From assembly GCA_947629015.1 (NCBI GenBank), contig CANRCB010000008.1, positions 20,640 to 84,639 of the forward strand: a DNA stretch of 64,000 bases, read 5' to 3'. The position numbers and the translations under genes were made by a program. This document shows, piece by piece, positions 16,616-25,808 of the stretch; position 1 is the stretch's first letter; each line of letters opens with the position of its first letter. This DNA comes from an uncultured Gemmiger sp. (GTDB taxonomy: Bacteria; Bacillota; Clostridia; Oscillospirales; Ruminococcaceae). The notes below the pieces were generated by a model, which saw only the letters and a program-made list of their open reading frames with translations, was not told the DNA's origin and did no database searches.

Positions 16616-17554
16616 ATGGCTGAAAATACCGCTGCCGTACAAAACGGCGAAATGCTCCCCCTGAACAAGCGCGGCTGGACCGTGAACCGCGTCATCAACT
16701 ACATCGGCGACGCCGTGTGCTGGATCATCATCGCCATCGCGGCGTTGAGCTGCGTGCTGCCGTTCGTGCACGTGGCCTCCAAATCCGTCTCGGAAGAGGC
16801 GTTCGTCGTCGCCAACAAGATCGTGCTGCTGCCCAAGGGCTTCCAGACCGAGGCCTACGGCCGCATCTTCCAGGATGCCTCGCTGATGCGCAGCATGTTC
16901 GTGACCGTCGTGGTCACCGCGTCCTTCACCGCCATCGGCATGGTGTTGACCATCTGCTGCGCCTATGCGCTGACCCGCTCCGACCTGAAGGGCCGCAGCG
17001 TGTTCACCATGATGATCATGTTCACCTACTACTTCACCGCCGGCATCATCCCGGACTATTTGCTCATGCACAACCTGCATATGCTGGATACCTGGTGGTG
17101 CCTGATCCTGCCGCTGTGCTTTGCGCCCTACAACCTGCTGATCATGAAAAACAACTTCCAGGGCTCCATCCCCGAAAGTTTGATCGAATCCGCCCGCTTG
17201 GACGGCGCCTCGCACTTTACCATCCTGGCCAGGATCGTGGTGCCGCTGTCCAAGCCCATCCTGGCCACCATCGCGCTGTTCTACGCCGTCGGCCGGTGGA
17301 ACGCCTACTCGGACGCGCTGTACTACATCCAGCGCCGCACCGACCTGCGCCCGCTGCAGCTCAAGCTGTACAACCTCATCGTGGCGGCCAGCGAGAGCTT
17401 CCAGATGGACGCCGGTGCCGTGCAGGTGACCACCAACCCCGAAGTCATGCGCGCGGCGTGCATCATGTTCGCGGCCATCCCCATCATCTGCGTCTACCCG
17501 TTCATCCAGCGCTACTTTGTGCAGGGCACGATGGTCGGCGCTGTTAAGGGCTGA
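16616..17554 (+). CDS. Carbohydrate ABC transporter permease, LplC/YtcP type
   Basis: This 312-aa protein is the partner permease, with six predicted helices and the EAA loop ESARLDGASHFTILARIVVP. The start at 16616 follows GAAGGAGG. The C-terminal GTMVGAVKG is typical of LplC-type proteins. It is co-transcribed with the upstream permease and the binding protein. Confidence 0.92.
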   Translation: MAENTAAVQNGEMLPLNKRGWTVNRVINYIGDAVCWIIIAIAALSCVLPFVHVASKSVSEEAFVVANKIVLLPKGFQTEAYGRIFQDASLMRSMFVTVVVTASFTAIGMVLTICCAYALTRSDLKGRSVFTMMIMFTYYFTAGIIPDYLLMHNLHMLDTWWCLILPLCFAPYNLLIMKNNFQGSIPESLIESARLDGASHFTILARIVVPLSKPILATIALFYAVGRWNAYSDALYYIQRRTDLRPLQLKLYNLIVAASESFQMDAGAVQVTTNPEVMRAACIMFAAIPIICVYPFIQRYFVQGTMVGAVKG

Positions 17555-17589
17555 AAATGCCGGGACCGCAGGAAAGCACAAAGTGGTTG

Positions 17590-17609
17590 ACCGGGCCCCT
17601 ATGCCCGGT
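17590..17609 (+). terminator. Small intercistronic hairpin before the binding-protein gene
   Basis: ACCGGGC (17590-17596) pairs with GCCCGGT (17603-17609). No U-run follows. It may be a processing or attenuation site between the permease and binding-protein genes. Confidence 0.35.
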
Positions 17610-17653
17610 AAAGATACACAACCGAACCACCAAAATCTAAAGGAGGATACCCC

Positions 17654-19336
17654 ATGAAGAAGTACACCAAAAAAGTGGCGGCCCTGCTGATGGCCACCGC
17701 GCTGGCGGCCACCCTGCTGGCCGGCTGCGGCGGCAGCGGCAGCTCTGCCCCTGCCGGGAATTCCACCCCGAGCACCCCCGCCTCGGAACCCGCCGGTGAC
17801 ACCACCCCGGACACCCCCGCCTCGGAGGGCGGCTTCACCGATTATTCGGCCGGCTTCCCCGAGAACGTGACCATCCAGATCCCCGTCTATGACCGCGCCT
17901 TCGAGGGCTGGAACGTCACCGACAACTACTACACCCAGTGGATCCAGGAAGAATTCGGCGACCCCCTCAACGTCACCGTTGAGTATGTCGCCATCCCCCG
18001 CGGCGATGAAGTGAACACCTTCATGCAGCTCATCGCCTCCCACACCGCGCCCGACATCATCTTCCACTACGATATGCCGGCCGCCGTCAACTACTGGGAT
18101 CAGGGCGCCATGCAGCCCATCGACTACGATGAGGTCGCCTTCTACGCCCCCGATTACTGGGCCAACATGGAAGACACCATCAAGACCTACGGCAACGTCG
18201 ACGGTGAGCAGGCGTTCATCTTCGCCAGCCGCTATTCTCTTGGCACCTACTACCAGTGGATCACCCTCGTCCGTCAGGACTGGCTGGATGCCGTCAACAT
18301 GGATATGCCGACCAACTGGGATGAGGCCATGGCCGTCGGCGAGGCCTGGAAGGAAGCCGGCCTCGGCACTTGGGGCTACAGCCTGCCCACCAGCTCCTTC
18401 ACCTACTTCTACGGCTTCATCGGCCCCGATGTCTCGGACGAAGAGAAGGCTTTGTATCTTGACCTGAACGTCGCTCCGCTGACCTGGTCCGCCACCGAGA
18501 ACTACCTGCGTGCCTACAACGAGGCCTACAACAAGGGCGTCGTCGACACCGAGTTCTACCTCAACCTCACCGATGCTGACAACAAGGCCAAGTTCGTCTC
18601 CGGCCAGGTCGGCACCTACGGCTTCTACATCGCCAACAACACCGACGTCTTCTCCAGCCTGCTCGCCAACGACCCCGACGCCAAGGTCAGCGTGCTGGGC
18701 ACCAACTCCATGATCCCCGCCGGCAACCCCGCCTACTTCTATGAGTACCCGGCCTACGGCATGATCATGGGCATCAACGCCGATTCCACCCCGGAAGAGC
18801 GCGCCGCCACCTATATGTTCCTCAACTGGATGAGCCAGCCCGACAACCTGTTCAAGCTGGAGCACGGCGTTGAGGGCGAGACCTTCGAGTATGACGAGAA
18901 CGGCCTGCCCATCCACATCGACAACACCGCCGAGAGCAAGCTCAGCGGCAACAACAACAAGGACTACTGGTGCTTGGTCGAGGAGGCCGTCACCTACGGC
19001 GACGATGAGGACAACTTCATCGCCAACAAGAGCAACTGGGCGCCGGAAGGCTATGCCGACCTCATCGACACCAACTACCATCAGGTGGTCGACAATCTTG
19101 ACAACGGCCTCATCACGCCTATCTTCACCAAGGTCGTGGCCAGCACCGCCGAGTATTCCGGCGACCTGAACAGCCTCTGGCAGGAAGCCTGCACCGCCTG
19201 CGTGCGCTGCGCCCCCGAGGAGTTCGACGACACCTACGCCGAGTACTGCGAGGAGTACCTCAAGGCCGGCTACCAGGAGATCCTGGACGAGAAGCAGGCC
19301 CTGATCGACGAGGGCTCCTACCTCGTGATCGAGTAA
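17654..19336 (+). CDS. Extracellular sugar-binding lipoprotein of the RG-I importer (YtcQ/LplA type)
   Basis: This 560-aa protein has a lipoprotein signal (MKKYTKKVAALLMATAL then LLAGCGG, lipid-bearing Cys near residue 26) and a Ser/Pro/Thr-rich linker to about residue 60. A family-1 type binding domain follows (FMQLIASHTAPDIIFHYDM; YSLGTYYQWITLVRQDWLD). It delivers oligosaccharide to the two permeases encoded upstream. The length is that of LplA/YtcQ proteins. Many codons are strongly biased to C-ending forms, as expected for a highly expressed gene. Confidence 0.92.
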   Translation: MKKYTKKVAALLMATALAATLLAGCGGSGSSAPAGNSTPSTPASEPAGDTTPDTPASEGGFTDYSAGFPENVTIQIPVYDRAFEGWNVTDNYYTQWIQEEFGDPLNVTVEYVAIPRGDEVNTFMQLIASHTAPDIIFHYDMPAAVNYWDQGAMQPIDYDEVAFYAPDYWANMEDTIKTYGNVDGEQAFIFASRYSLGTYYQWITLVRQDWLDAVNMDMPTNWDEAMAVGEAWKEAGLGTWGYSLPTSSFTYFYGFIGPDVSDEEKALYLDLNVAPLTWSATENYLRAYNEAYNKGVVDTEFYLNLTDADNKAKFVSGQVGTYGFYIANNTDVFSSLLANDPDAKVSVLGTNSMIPAGNPAYFYEYPAYGMIMGINADSTPEERAATYMFLNWMSQPDNLFKLEHGVEGETFEYDENGLPIHIDNTAESKLSGNNNKDYWCLVEEAVTYGDDEDNFIANKSNWAPEGYADLIDTNYHQVVDNLDNGLITPIFTKVVASTAEYSGDLNSLWQEACTACVRCAPEEFDDTYAEYCEEYLKAGYQEILDEKQALIDEGSYLVIE

Positions 19337-19393
19337 GGCCGGCTTCGGCCCGATACCGGCGCGCACTGCACGCCGCAAACAACAGACCCTGAA

Positions 19394-19425
19394 GCGTGGG
19401 GCGGGCGCTTGCGCCCGCCCCACGC
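19394..19425 (+). terminator. Perfect 15-bp hairpin after the binding-protein gene
   Basis: GCGTGGGGCGGGCGC (19394-19408) pairs exactly with 19411-19425 around a minimal loop. No U-run follows and the GH105 ribosome site comes next. As at 735-840 it probably limits read-through and protects the binding-protein mRNA. Confidence 0.6.
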
Positions 19426-19460
19426 CCTGTAAAGGACCTGACCGGAAAGGAAGGTAACCA

Positions 19461-20513
19461 ATGGCAAGCCTGCAATATGACCGCGAACAGATCCTCGCCA
19501 CGATGGACCGCATCGTGGACCGCACCATGCGCATGGATATGCCGTGGGACTGGCCCTCCGGCGTTGCCTACTACGGCATCTGCGAGGCATTTGCCGCCAC
19601 CGGCAAGCAGGAGTATATCACCGCCCTCAAGGAGCGTGTCGATGAGCTCATCGACCTCGGCCTGCCCAGCCCGTGGACCGTCAACGCCTGCGCGATGGGG
19701 CACTGCTGCCTGTCGCTGTACCAGATCACCGGCGAGCAGAAATACCTTGACATCGTCAAAAGCAAGATCGACTACATCTCCCACGAGGCGCTGCGCTTCG
19801 GCGACCATGTGCTGCAGCACACCGTCTCCGCCAACAATGATTTCCCCGAGCAGGCGTGGGCCGACACGCTGTTCATGGCAGCCTTCCTGATGCTGCGCGT
19901 GGGTGTGGAGCTCAAGGACGCCGCCCTCATCGACGATTCCCTCAACCAGTGGTACTGGCACATCAAGTATTTGCAGGACCAGGACACCGGCCTGTACTAC
20001 CACGGCTACAACAACATCACCGGGGACCATATGTCCGGTATGTACTGGGGCCGCGCCAACGCGTGGGCGGCCTACACCATGAGCCAGGTCGGCATGCGCC
20101 TGCCGGAAAGCTACCTGTACCCCAAATTCCTCGATATCGTCGGCAGCCTCAACGACCAGCTGGCCGCGCTCAAGCTGCTGCAAACGGAGAACGGCCTGTG
20201 GCGCACCGTCCTCGATGATCCCGAAAGCTACGAGGAGATCTCCGCCTCCGCCGGCATCGCGGCGGCGATGGTGTGCAAGGGCAACCCGCTGCACATCAAA
20301 TACATCAACAAGGCCATCCCGGGCATCCTGTCCAACGTGGCGCCGGACGGCCGCGTCAAGAATGTCTCCGGCGGCACCGCCGTCATGAAGGACCGCGAGG
20401 GCTACCGCGGCATCAGCCGGGATTGGATCCAGGGCTGGGGCCAGGGCCTGGCGCTGGCGTTCCTGGCCGGCGTGCTGGACTATGACAAGCACCGCGCCGA
20501 CGGCGCGCTGTGA
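19461..20513 (+). CDS. Unsaturated rhamnogalacturonyl hydrolase (GH105, YteR/YesR type)
   Basis: This 350-aa protein is the usual GH105 size and starts after GGAAAGGAAGG. The (alpha/alpha)6-barrel motifs are present: MPWDWPSGVAYYGICEAF, the region of the catalytic Asp FPEQAWADTLFMAAFLM, and GMYWGRANAWAAYTM. It removes the 4,5-unsaturated galacturonate left at the non-reducing end by RG lyases, by hydration of the double bond. It has no signal peptide, so it acts in the cytoplasm after import. It is last in the importer operon. Confidence 0.93.
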   Translation: MASLQYDREQILATMDRIVDRTMRMDMPWDWPSGVAYYGICEAFAATGKQEYITALKERVDELIDLGLPSPWTVNACAMGHCCLSLYQITGEQKYLDIVKSKIDYISHEALRFGDHVLQHTVSANNDFPEQAWADTLFMAAFLMLRVGVELKDAALIDDSLNQWYWHIKYLQDQDTGLYYHGYNNITGDHMSGMYWGRANAWAAYTMSQVGMRLPESYLYPKFLDIVGSLNDQLAALKLLQTENGLWRTVLDDPESYEEISASAGIAAAMVCKGNPLHIKYINKAIPGILSNVAPDGRVKNVSGGTAVMKDREGYRGISRDWIQGWGQGLALAFLAGVLDYDKHRADGAL

Positions 20514-20580
20514 CCCGCCCGCCGGGCAAAACGCTTTTACGGGTGGATTTGCAGGGCGGGGGCTTGCCCCCGCCGAAAAC

Positions 20581-20666
20581 CCTTGCCGCTGCAACGACGT
20601 TTTCCGGCGGGCTCAAGAGCCCGCCCTACACGCTCCCATGAGGCGGCGATCGTTTTTCAACAGTCT
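20581..20666 (+). repeat. Dispersed ~85-bp repeat, copy 2
   Basis: It matches 13314-13398 and 29712-29792, including the GGCGGGCT-CAAG-AGCCCGCC hairpin, and lies just after the GH105 gene. The rest of the 497-bp gap 20514-21010 holds the partial long-unit repeat below and no recognisable gene. Confidence 0.8.
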
Positions 20667-20734
20667 GGGGCTGCCGCATTTTGCGGCAGCCCCTTCAGCG
20701 TGTCAAAAAAGGCAACTGCGATTCTAAGGCAAGC

Positions 20735-20829
20735 TGTAGGGGGCGGCGATCTCCGCGCCAAGAGCCGGGCCCTTGGCCCGGTTGCGCTCCGAAACGCCTC
20801 GCTGCGGCTCGGCGTCCTCAACGCCCCGT
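20735..20829 (+). repeat. Partial copy of the long repeat found twice at 35654-36128
   Basis: From GTAGGGGGCGGCGATC to ACGCCCCG it matches the 3' half of the 35.7-36.1 kb units, but lacks an internal segment of about 30 bp (the CTTGGCTCCGGTGCGAAGCC region). Confidence 0.75.
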
Positions 20830-21010
20830 AAACGTTGCAACGACGGAAAGTTCGCGGGACGTCCGGAGGCCGTCCCCTACAAGCGCTCCAAAAAGCGTTT
20901 GTTGCCCTTTTCCTATGTCTGGCGGCACGTTTGCGGCGGAAACAACTTTGCAACAACTGTACCGTACACTGGGCGGTATGGCAGCTCTGACAAAGGAAGG
21001 GGACACCACC

Positions 21011-21763
21011 ATGCCGCAGCCCGGCCTTGCGCTCCATGCGCTGTACAAAAGCTACCCCGCGCCGCACCGGGGCAAAAAACCGGTGCTGCGGGGCGTCACG
21101 CTCACCTTTGGGCCGGGGCTGTACGGCCTGCTGGGGCCAAACGGCACCGGCAAAAGCACGATGATACGCATTATCACAGGCGGCGAAGCGCCGGACAGCG
21201 GGCAGGTGCTGTGGGGTGGGCGGCCCATTTCCGCCCTGGGCATCCGGTACCGGCGGGTGCTGGGGTATATGCCGCAGCAGCAAACGCTGTACGAAAGCTA
21301 CACCGGGCGGCGGTTTTTAGCCTACATGGCCGCCCTTAAGGAGATACCGCGCCGCGCCGTGGCCGCCGAGGTGGCGCGGGTGGCGGCCGAGGTCGGCCTG
21401 CAAGCCGGGCTGGACACACGCCTGGGGGCCTGTTCCGGCGGGATGCGGCAGCGCCTTCTGCTGGCGGCCGCGCTGCTGGGGGCGCCGCAGCTGCTCGTGC
21501 TGGACGAGCCCACCGCCGGCCTTGACCCGCGCGAGCGCGTGCGTCTGCGGGGGCTGCTGGCGCGCCTTGCGGCGGAGCGCGTCATCCTGGTGGCCACGCA
21601 CGTCGTCTCCGACGTCGAGACGGTGGCCGCGCAGGTGGTGCTGCTGCGCGCGGGCACGGTGGTGGATGCAGCGCCGGTGCCGGCGCTCATCGAAAAATAC
21701 GCCCCCGGCGGGGGGCTGGAGGACGTGTATCTGGCCGTATTCGGCGAGGGGGACGGCAGATGA
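21011..21763 (+). CDS. ABC transporter ATP-binding protein (export type)
   Basis: This 250-aa ATPase has Walker A GPNGTGKST, Q-loop MPQQQ, signature CSGGMRQR, Walker B LLVLDEP and H-loop ATHVVS. It powers the membrane protein encoded next, overlapping by ATGA. The start at 21011 follows AAAGGAAGGGG; the frame is open well upstream, but that stretch is repeat DNA. The lack of a binding protein and the multi-helix partner suggest an exporter or an antimicrobial-peptide/bacteriocin-resistance type system. The substrate is unknown. Confidence 0.88.
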   Translation: MPQPGLALHALYKSYPAPHRGKKPVLRGVTLTFGPGLYGLLGPNGTGKSTMIRIITGGEAPDSGQVLWGGRPISALGIRYRRVLGYMPQQQTLYESYTGRRFLAYMAALKEIPRRAVAAEVARVAAEVGLQAGLDTRLGACSGGMRQRLLLAAALLGAPQLLVLDEPTAGLDPRERVRLRGLLARLAAERVILVATHVVSDVETVAAQVVLLRAGTVVDAAPVPALIEKYAPGGGLEDVYLAVFGEGDGR

Positions 21764-24144
21764 GCCTGTTTTGGGCCGAGATGCGCAAGGTGTGGGGCGG
21801 CCGGCTGGCCCCGCTGCTGGCGGCGGTGCTGGCGGCGGCCAACCTGCTGCTGTTGTGGCTGGGCACCCGCCCCGCAGCGGACCGGCCCGCCCCCGCGGCC
21901 TACCGCGCCGCCGGCCGGGAACTGACGGGCCTGACCATGGCGGAAAAGGGCGCCTTTTTGCAGCAAAAGCTGGCCGAGGCCACCGCGCTGTGCAGCCTGC
22001 AAGCCTATTACCGGGACGCGGCCTGGGGCAGCACCTGGGCGCAGGCGTGGCGCGCGCAGAACGCCGATACCCTCGCGCGGTACGGCGCCCTGTACCGCGA
22101 AAGGGCCTACACGCTCTACACCGGCAGCCTGGAGACGGAGCGCCGCTTTTGGGCGGAGCTTGTGCAGGAGTACGATACCGTCAATGCCTACGGCGATTTT
22201 TTGCGCGGCGTGCAGCAAAACGCCGCGCAGCTGGCCACTGTTTCCGTCTTCCGCCGCAGCGGGGACGATTACGCCCGCAAAAACATCGAGGACATCGCCG
22301 CCGTGTACGCGGGGCTGGGCGCGGTGGCCATTGACTACTGGCCGCAGAAGGGGTTGATGACCGCGCTCGAATCCCCCTTTACCGACCTGCTGGCCCTGGC
22401 CGCCATGCTGCTGCTGGCGCTGGGCCTTGTCCGGCAGGAGCGGGATGCCGGGGTGCTGGGGCTGGTGCGCAGCACCCCGGGCGGGCGGCTGAAAACGGCG
22501 CTGGCCAAGCTGGCGGCGTTTGCGGCCAGCCTGCTGGCGGTGCTGGCGCTGCTCTACGGCGTAAACCTTTTGTGGTGCGGCGCCATGTACGGCATGGGGC
22601 CGCTCTCCCGCAGTGTGCAAAGCGTGCCGGCGCTCATGCGCAGCACCCTGCAGGTCACGGTGGGGCGGTATCTGGCGCGGTTCCTGCTGGCCAAGTGGGC
22701 GGGCGCCGCCGTGACGGGGCTGTGGGTGATGCTGGCGGCGCTGGCGGCCCGCCGCGCCTGGGGCGGCTTCCTGGCGGCGCTGGCGCTGCCGCTGGCCATG
22801 TACGGCGTGCGCGCGGCCATCCCCGCCACGGCGCGGCTGAACGTGCTCCGGTATGCGAACCTCGCAAGCCTTCTGCACACCGACGAGCTGCTGGGCACCT
22901 ACCGCAACCTGTATTGGTTCGGGTCACCGGTGCCGCTGCCGGCGGTGGCGTGGTGCGCCGCCGCCGTGTACGGCGCGGTGCTGGGCGGGGGGTTCTGCCT
23001 GCTGTTCGCGCGCGGGAGGCTGGCGGCGGCGCCGCCGCGCGCCCCCGCCGGGCGCGCGCGCCGCACCCGGCCCGCCACCGTATGGGGCGCCGAGGCGCGC
23101 AAGCTGCTGCTCACCGGCGGGGCGGGGCTGTGCCTGGCGGTGTTTTTGGGGCTGGGGGCGTGGCAGGGCGCGCACACCCGAACGTGGCGCGGCCCGGCCG
23201 AAACGTTTTACGCCGAATGCCTTGCCCGGGTCACCGGCCCGTGGAGCGCCCAAAGCCGGGACCGCCTTGCCGCGATGGGGCAAAAATTCCTGCCGCTGGC
23301 CCGGACGCGGCAGCGCGTCGCGGCCGGCCTGCAGCCGCAGGAGGCGCTGTACGCCTACGGCACGCTGGAACTGGAATACGATGCCTACCAAAAGGTGCGG
23401 GACCACATCGCCGCCTATCTGCCGCAGCACCCCGCCGCGTGGCTGTTGTATGACGGCGGCTACCGCGCGCTGCTGGGGCTGGACACCGGCGGCGACGCGC
23501 AGGACGCGTTGCTGGCGGGGCTTTTGTGCGCGGTGTGCTTTGCCTCGCTTTTCGCGCAGGAGCGCCGCGCCGGCGCCGAGGCGCTGCTGCTTACAACGCC
23601 GCTGGGGCGCGGGCGCACGGCGTGCGCCAAGCTGGGCTGCGCGGCGGCGGTGGCGGTGGGCATCGCGCTGGGCACCTGCCTGCCGCGCGTCCTGGTGGCC
23701 GTGCGGGACTACGGCCTGCCCGCGCCCTTTGCCCCCGCGTGCAGCATGGAGGCTTTCGCTGCGCTGCCGCCGGCCGTGACGCTGAGCGACGTTTTGCTGC
23801 TGTGGGTGCTGTGCCGCGTGGCGGCGTGCCTGTGCATGGGCGCCTTCACGCTGTGGCTGGGGCGGCGGCTGGGCGGCGCGCTGCCCGCCATCTGCCTGGG
23901 CACGGTGCTCTACTGCCTGCCTCCGCTGCTGGCCATGGCCGGTATGCAAGGCGGCATCGAGTGGCTGGGCGGGTACGGGCTGTTCCACGCCGCCGCCCTG
24001 CTCACCGTGCAGGGGTACGGCGCCGCCGGGCAGCCGTATACGCTGGCGTGGGCGGTGTTCGTGCTGCTGGCGGCGGCGCTGCTCATCACGGCCGCGCTGG
24101 CCCAAAGCCTGTACGCCGCCTATGCGTGGGCCGGCCGCGGGTAG
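21760..24144 (+). CDS. Large ABC-2-like permease, apparent fusion of two halves
   Basis: This 794-aa protein has about a dozen hydrophobic segments and overlaps the ATPase gene by 4 bp. The two halves resemble each other. FWAEMRKVWGGRL at the N-terminus parallels WGAEARKLLLTGG at about residue 442. LVRQERDAGVLGLVRSTPGG (about 225) parallels LFAQERRAGAEALLLTTPLG (about 595). It therefore looks like two ABC-2 permeases fused head to tail, so that one chain could form the whole channel. Substrate unknown. Confidence 0.75.
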   Translation: MSLFWAEMRKVWGGRLAPLLAAVLAAANLLLLWLGTRPAADRPAPAAYRAAGRELTGLTMAEKGAFLQQKLAEATALCSLQAYYRDAAWGSTWAQAWRAQNADTLARYGALYRERAYTLYTGSLETERRFWAELVQEYDTVNAYGDFLRGVQQNAAQLATVSVFRRSGDDYARKNIEDIAAVYAGLGAVAIDYWPQKGLMTALESPFTDLLALAAMLLLALGLVRQERDAGVLGLVRSTPGGRLKTALAKLAAFAASLLAVLALLYGVNLLWCGAMYGMGPLSRSVQSVPALMRSTLQVTVGRYLARFLLAKWAGAAVTGLWVMLAALAARRAWGGFLAALALPLAMYGVRAAIPATARLNVLRYANLASLLHTDELLGTYRNLYWFGSPVPLPAVAWCAAAVYGAVLGGGFCLLFARGRLAAAPPRAPAGRARRTRPATVWGAEARKLLLTGGAGLCLAVFLGLGAWQGAHTRTWRGPAETFYAECLARVTGPWSAQSRDRLAAMGQKFLPLARTRQRVAAGLQPQEALYAYGTLELEYDAYQKVRDHIAAYLPQHPAAWLLYDGGYRALLGLDTGGDAQDALLAGLLCAVCFASLFAQERRAGAEALLLTTPLGRGRTACAKLGCAAAVAVGIALGTCLPRVLVAVRDYGLPAPFAPACSMEAFAALPPAVTLSDVLLLWVLCRVAACLCMGAFTLWLGRRLGGALPAICLGTVLYCLPPLLAMAGMQGGIEWLGGYGLFHAAALLTVQGYGAAGQPYTLAWAVFVLLAAALLITAALAQSLYAAYAWAGRG

Positions 24145-24217
24145 GGCGGGCACTGGCATTTTTGCGCGCGGTGTGGTATGCTGGTGGCAAAACCTTTTGC
24201 CGGGGGGCACCGTTTGT

Positions 24218-24985
24218 ATGTACGCCAACTACCACACCCACACCCCGCGCTGCCGCCACGCCCAGGGCACCGGGCGCGAATACGCCGCGGCCGCGGTGGC
24301 CGCGGGGCTCAAAGTCCTGGGCTTTTCCGACCATACGCCGCAGTTTTTCCCGGGGGAGTACTACTCCCACTTCCGTATGCGCCCGCAGGAGCTGGACGGC
24401 TACTGCGCCGAGGTCACCGCCCTGCGGGAGGAATACGCCGGCCGGCTGGACATCCGCCTTGGCCTTGAGGCGGAATACTACCCCGCGCTGTTCGGCGCGC
24501 TGTGCCGGCGGCTGCGCGGCACGCCGGTCGAGTATCTGATCCTGGGCCAGCACGCGCTGGGCAACGAATACGACGCCCCCTACACCGGCACCCCCACCGC
24601 CGACGCGGCGCTGCTGCGCCGGTATGTGGACCAGTGCATCGAGGCGCTGGGCACGGGGATGTTCAGCTACATCGCCCACCCCGACATCTTCAACTTCCAG
24701 GGCGAAGAGGCCGTGTATGCGCGCGAGATGGAGCGCCTGTGCCGGGCCGCCAGGGACGCCGGCGTGCCGCTGGAGATCAACCTCCTCGGCATGGAGGAGG
24801 GCCGCTGCTACCCCGGCGAGCGGTTTTTCCGCCTGGCCGGGCAGGTGGGCAACGCCGCCGTGCTGGGCTGCGATGCCCACGCCCCCGCCATGCTCGCCCG
24901 CCCCGACCTGGAAGCGCGCGGCCGCGCGCTGGCCGCGCGCTGCGGCCTTGCCCTGCTCGACACCGTGCCCCTGCGCCCGCTGTAA
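24218..24985 (+). CDS. PHP-domain phosphoesterase, histidinol-phosphatase-like
   Basis: This 255-aa protein has PHP metal ligands in NYHTHTPRCRHA, GFSDHTPQFF, the Glu of LGLEAEYYPA, GQHALGNEYD, YIAHPDIFNF and LGCDAHAP. The family hydrolyses phosphate monoesters, commonly histidinol phosphate. No other his genes are near, so the true substrate is open. The start at 24218 follows a GGGGGG stretch. A possible extended -10 (TGTGGTATGCT) lies at about 24170. Confidence 0.82.
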   Translation: MYANYHTHTPRCRHAQGTGREYAAAAVAAGLKVLGFSDHTPQFFPGEYYSHFRMRPQELDGYCAEVTALREEYAGRLDIRLGLEAEYYPALFGALCRRLRGTPVEYLILGQHALGNEYDAPYTGTPTADAALLRRYVDQCIEALGTGMFSYIAHPDIFNFQGEEAVYAREMERLCRAARDAGVPLEINLLGMEEGRCYPGERFFRLAGQVGNAAVLGCDAHAPAMLARPDLEARGRALAARCGLALLDTVPLRPL

Positions 24986-25051
24986 CGGCAAACCGGCGGT
25001 GCGCCGCCGGGCCCCGCCCCCACCCCGCAACTGCCGGAAAACGCATATCGC

Positions 25052-25099
25052 AAAGGGATCGGCCCTGACCGGCCTATGCCGGTCAGGGCCGATCCCTTT
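25052..25099. terminator. 22-bp perfect inverted repeat between convergent genes
   Basis: The arms 25052-25073 and 25078-25099 are exact complements around a CTAT loop, with AAA on one side and TTT on the other. It can terminate both the PHP gene and the minus-strand peptidase gene. Confidence 0.85.
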
Positions 25100-25104
25100 A
25101 TGCG

Positions 25105-25794
25105 TTACGGGTCGATGACGGTGGAGGTGCGCCCGATGCCCACGACCGCGGCCGTCAGCTTTTTCCAGCTGTTGCAGCCGCACACGCCGTCCGCCGTCAG
25201 GCTGAAGCTGCGCTGCGCCGCGCGCAGCGCGCTGGCCGTGCGGGTGCCGAACACGCCGTCCAGCGTGCCGGTGGAGTAGCCCAGCGCGTTGAGCGCGTCC
25301 TGCAGGACCAGTACGTAGGTGCTGCGGCTGCCGCTGCGCAGCGTCGGGTAGCCGCTGGTCGTGCCGGGGCAGGCGGGCGTGCCGTAGCGGCGGTCAAAGT
25401 GCACCCAGGTGGGGGTGTCGGCCAAAGGCTCCACATAACCCCACGCGCCGGTGGCCACGGCGGCGCTGCGGATGGCGCGCCGGGTGGCGTTGGAGGTGCC
25501 CTGCCCCACGTCAAAGCTGACGCCGGCATAGTGCTGGCTGGCGGTGCCGTGGCCGCCCTCCCAGATGCGCTTGAAGGCGTACCCCACCGGGATGCCCGCG
25601 CCGTAGCGGCGGCGGGTCAGGTTCCACGCCTCCATGGCGCGCACGGTGGTCCACAGCACGCTTGCCCCGCTGGAGCCGCGGAACTCCCGCAGGCGCAGCG
25701 TGTTGCCGTAGGAATAGGGCATGGGGTCGTTCTCGTTGAGGGTGTAGGTGTAAAAGCGGTCGACATACGCGTCATAGACGAACAGTTTTGCCAT
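25105..25794 (-). CDS. M15-type peptidase with a peptidoglycan-binding domain
   Basis: This 229-aa protein has an M15-like zinc site (SQHYAGVSFDVG and WVHFDRR supply His, Asp, His) at about residues 75-130. A C-terminal PG_binding_1 domain follows (YVLVLQDALNALGYSTGTLDGVFG). M15 enzymes cut D-Ala-D-Ala or related peptide bonds in cell wall. The start follows AAGGAGG. There is no signal peptide. It lies 14 bp downstream of the giant repeat protein and is co-transcribed with it. Confidence 0.8.
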   Translation of the reverse strand: MAKLFVYDAYVDRFYTYTLNENDPMPYSYGNTLRLREFRGSSGASVLWTTVRAMEAWNLTRRRYGAGIPVGYAFKRIWEGGHGTASQHYAGVSFDVGQGTSNATRRAIRSAAVATGAWGYVEPLADTPTWVHFDRRYGTPACPGTTSGYPTLRSGSRSTYVLVLQDALNALGYSTGTLDGVFGTRTASALRAAQRSFSLTADGVCGCNSWKKLTAAVVGIGRTSTVIDP

Positions 25795-25808
25795 CGAAGA
25801 TCCCCTCC

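Noticed and set aside
15575..19534. Long minus-strand open frame opposite the importer genes
   Set aside because: It is the antisense of well-supported permease and binding-protein genes and lacks any start signal or domain.
21460..22880. Antisense open frames across the ABC exporter genes
   Set aside because: They have no start sites or domains. The ATPase motifs on the plus strand settle the coding frame.
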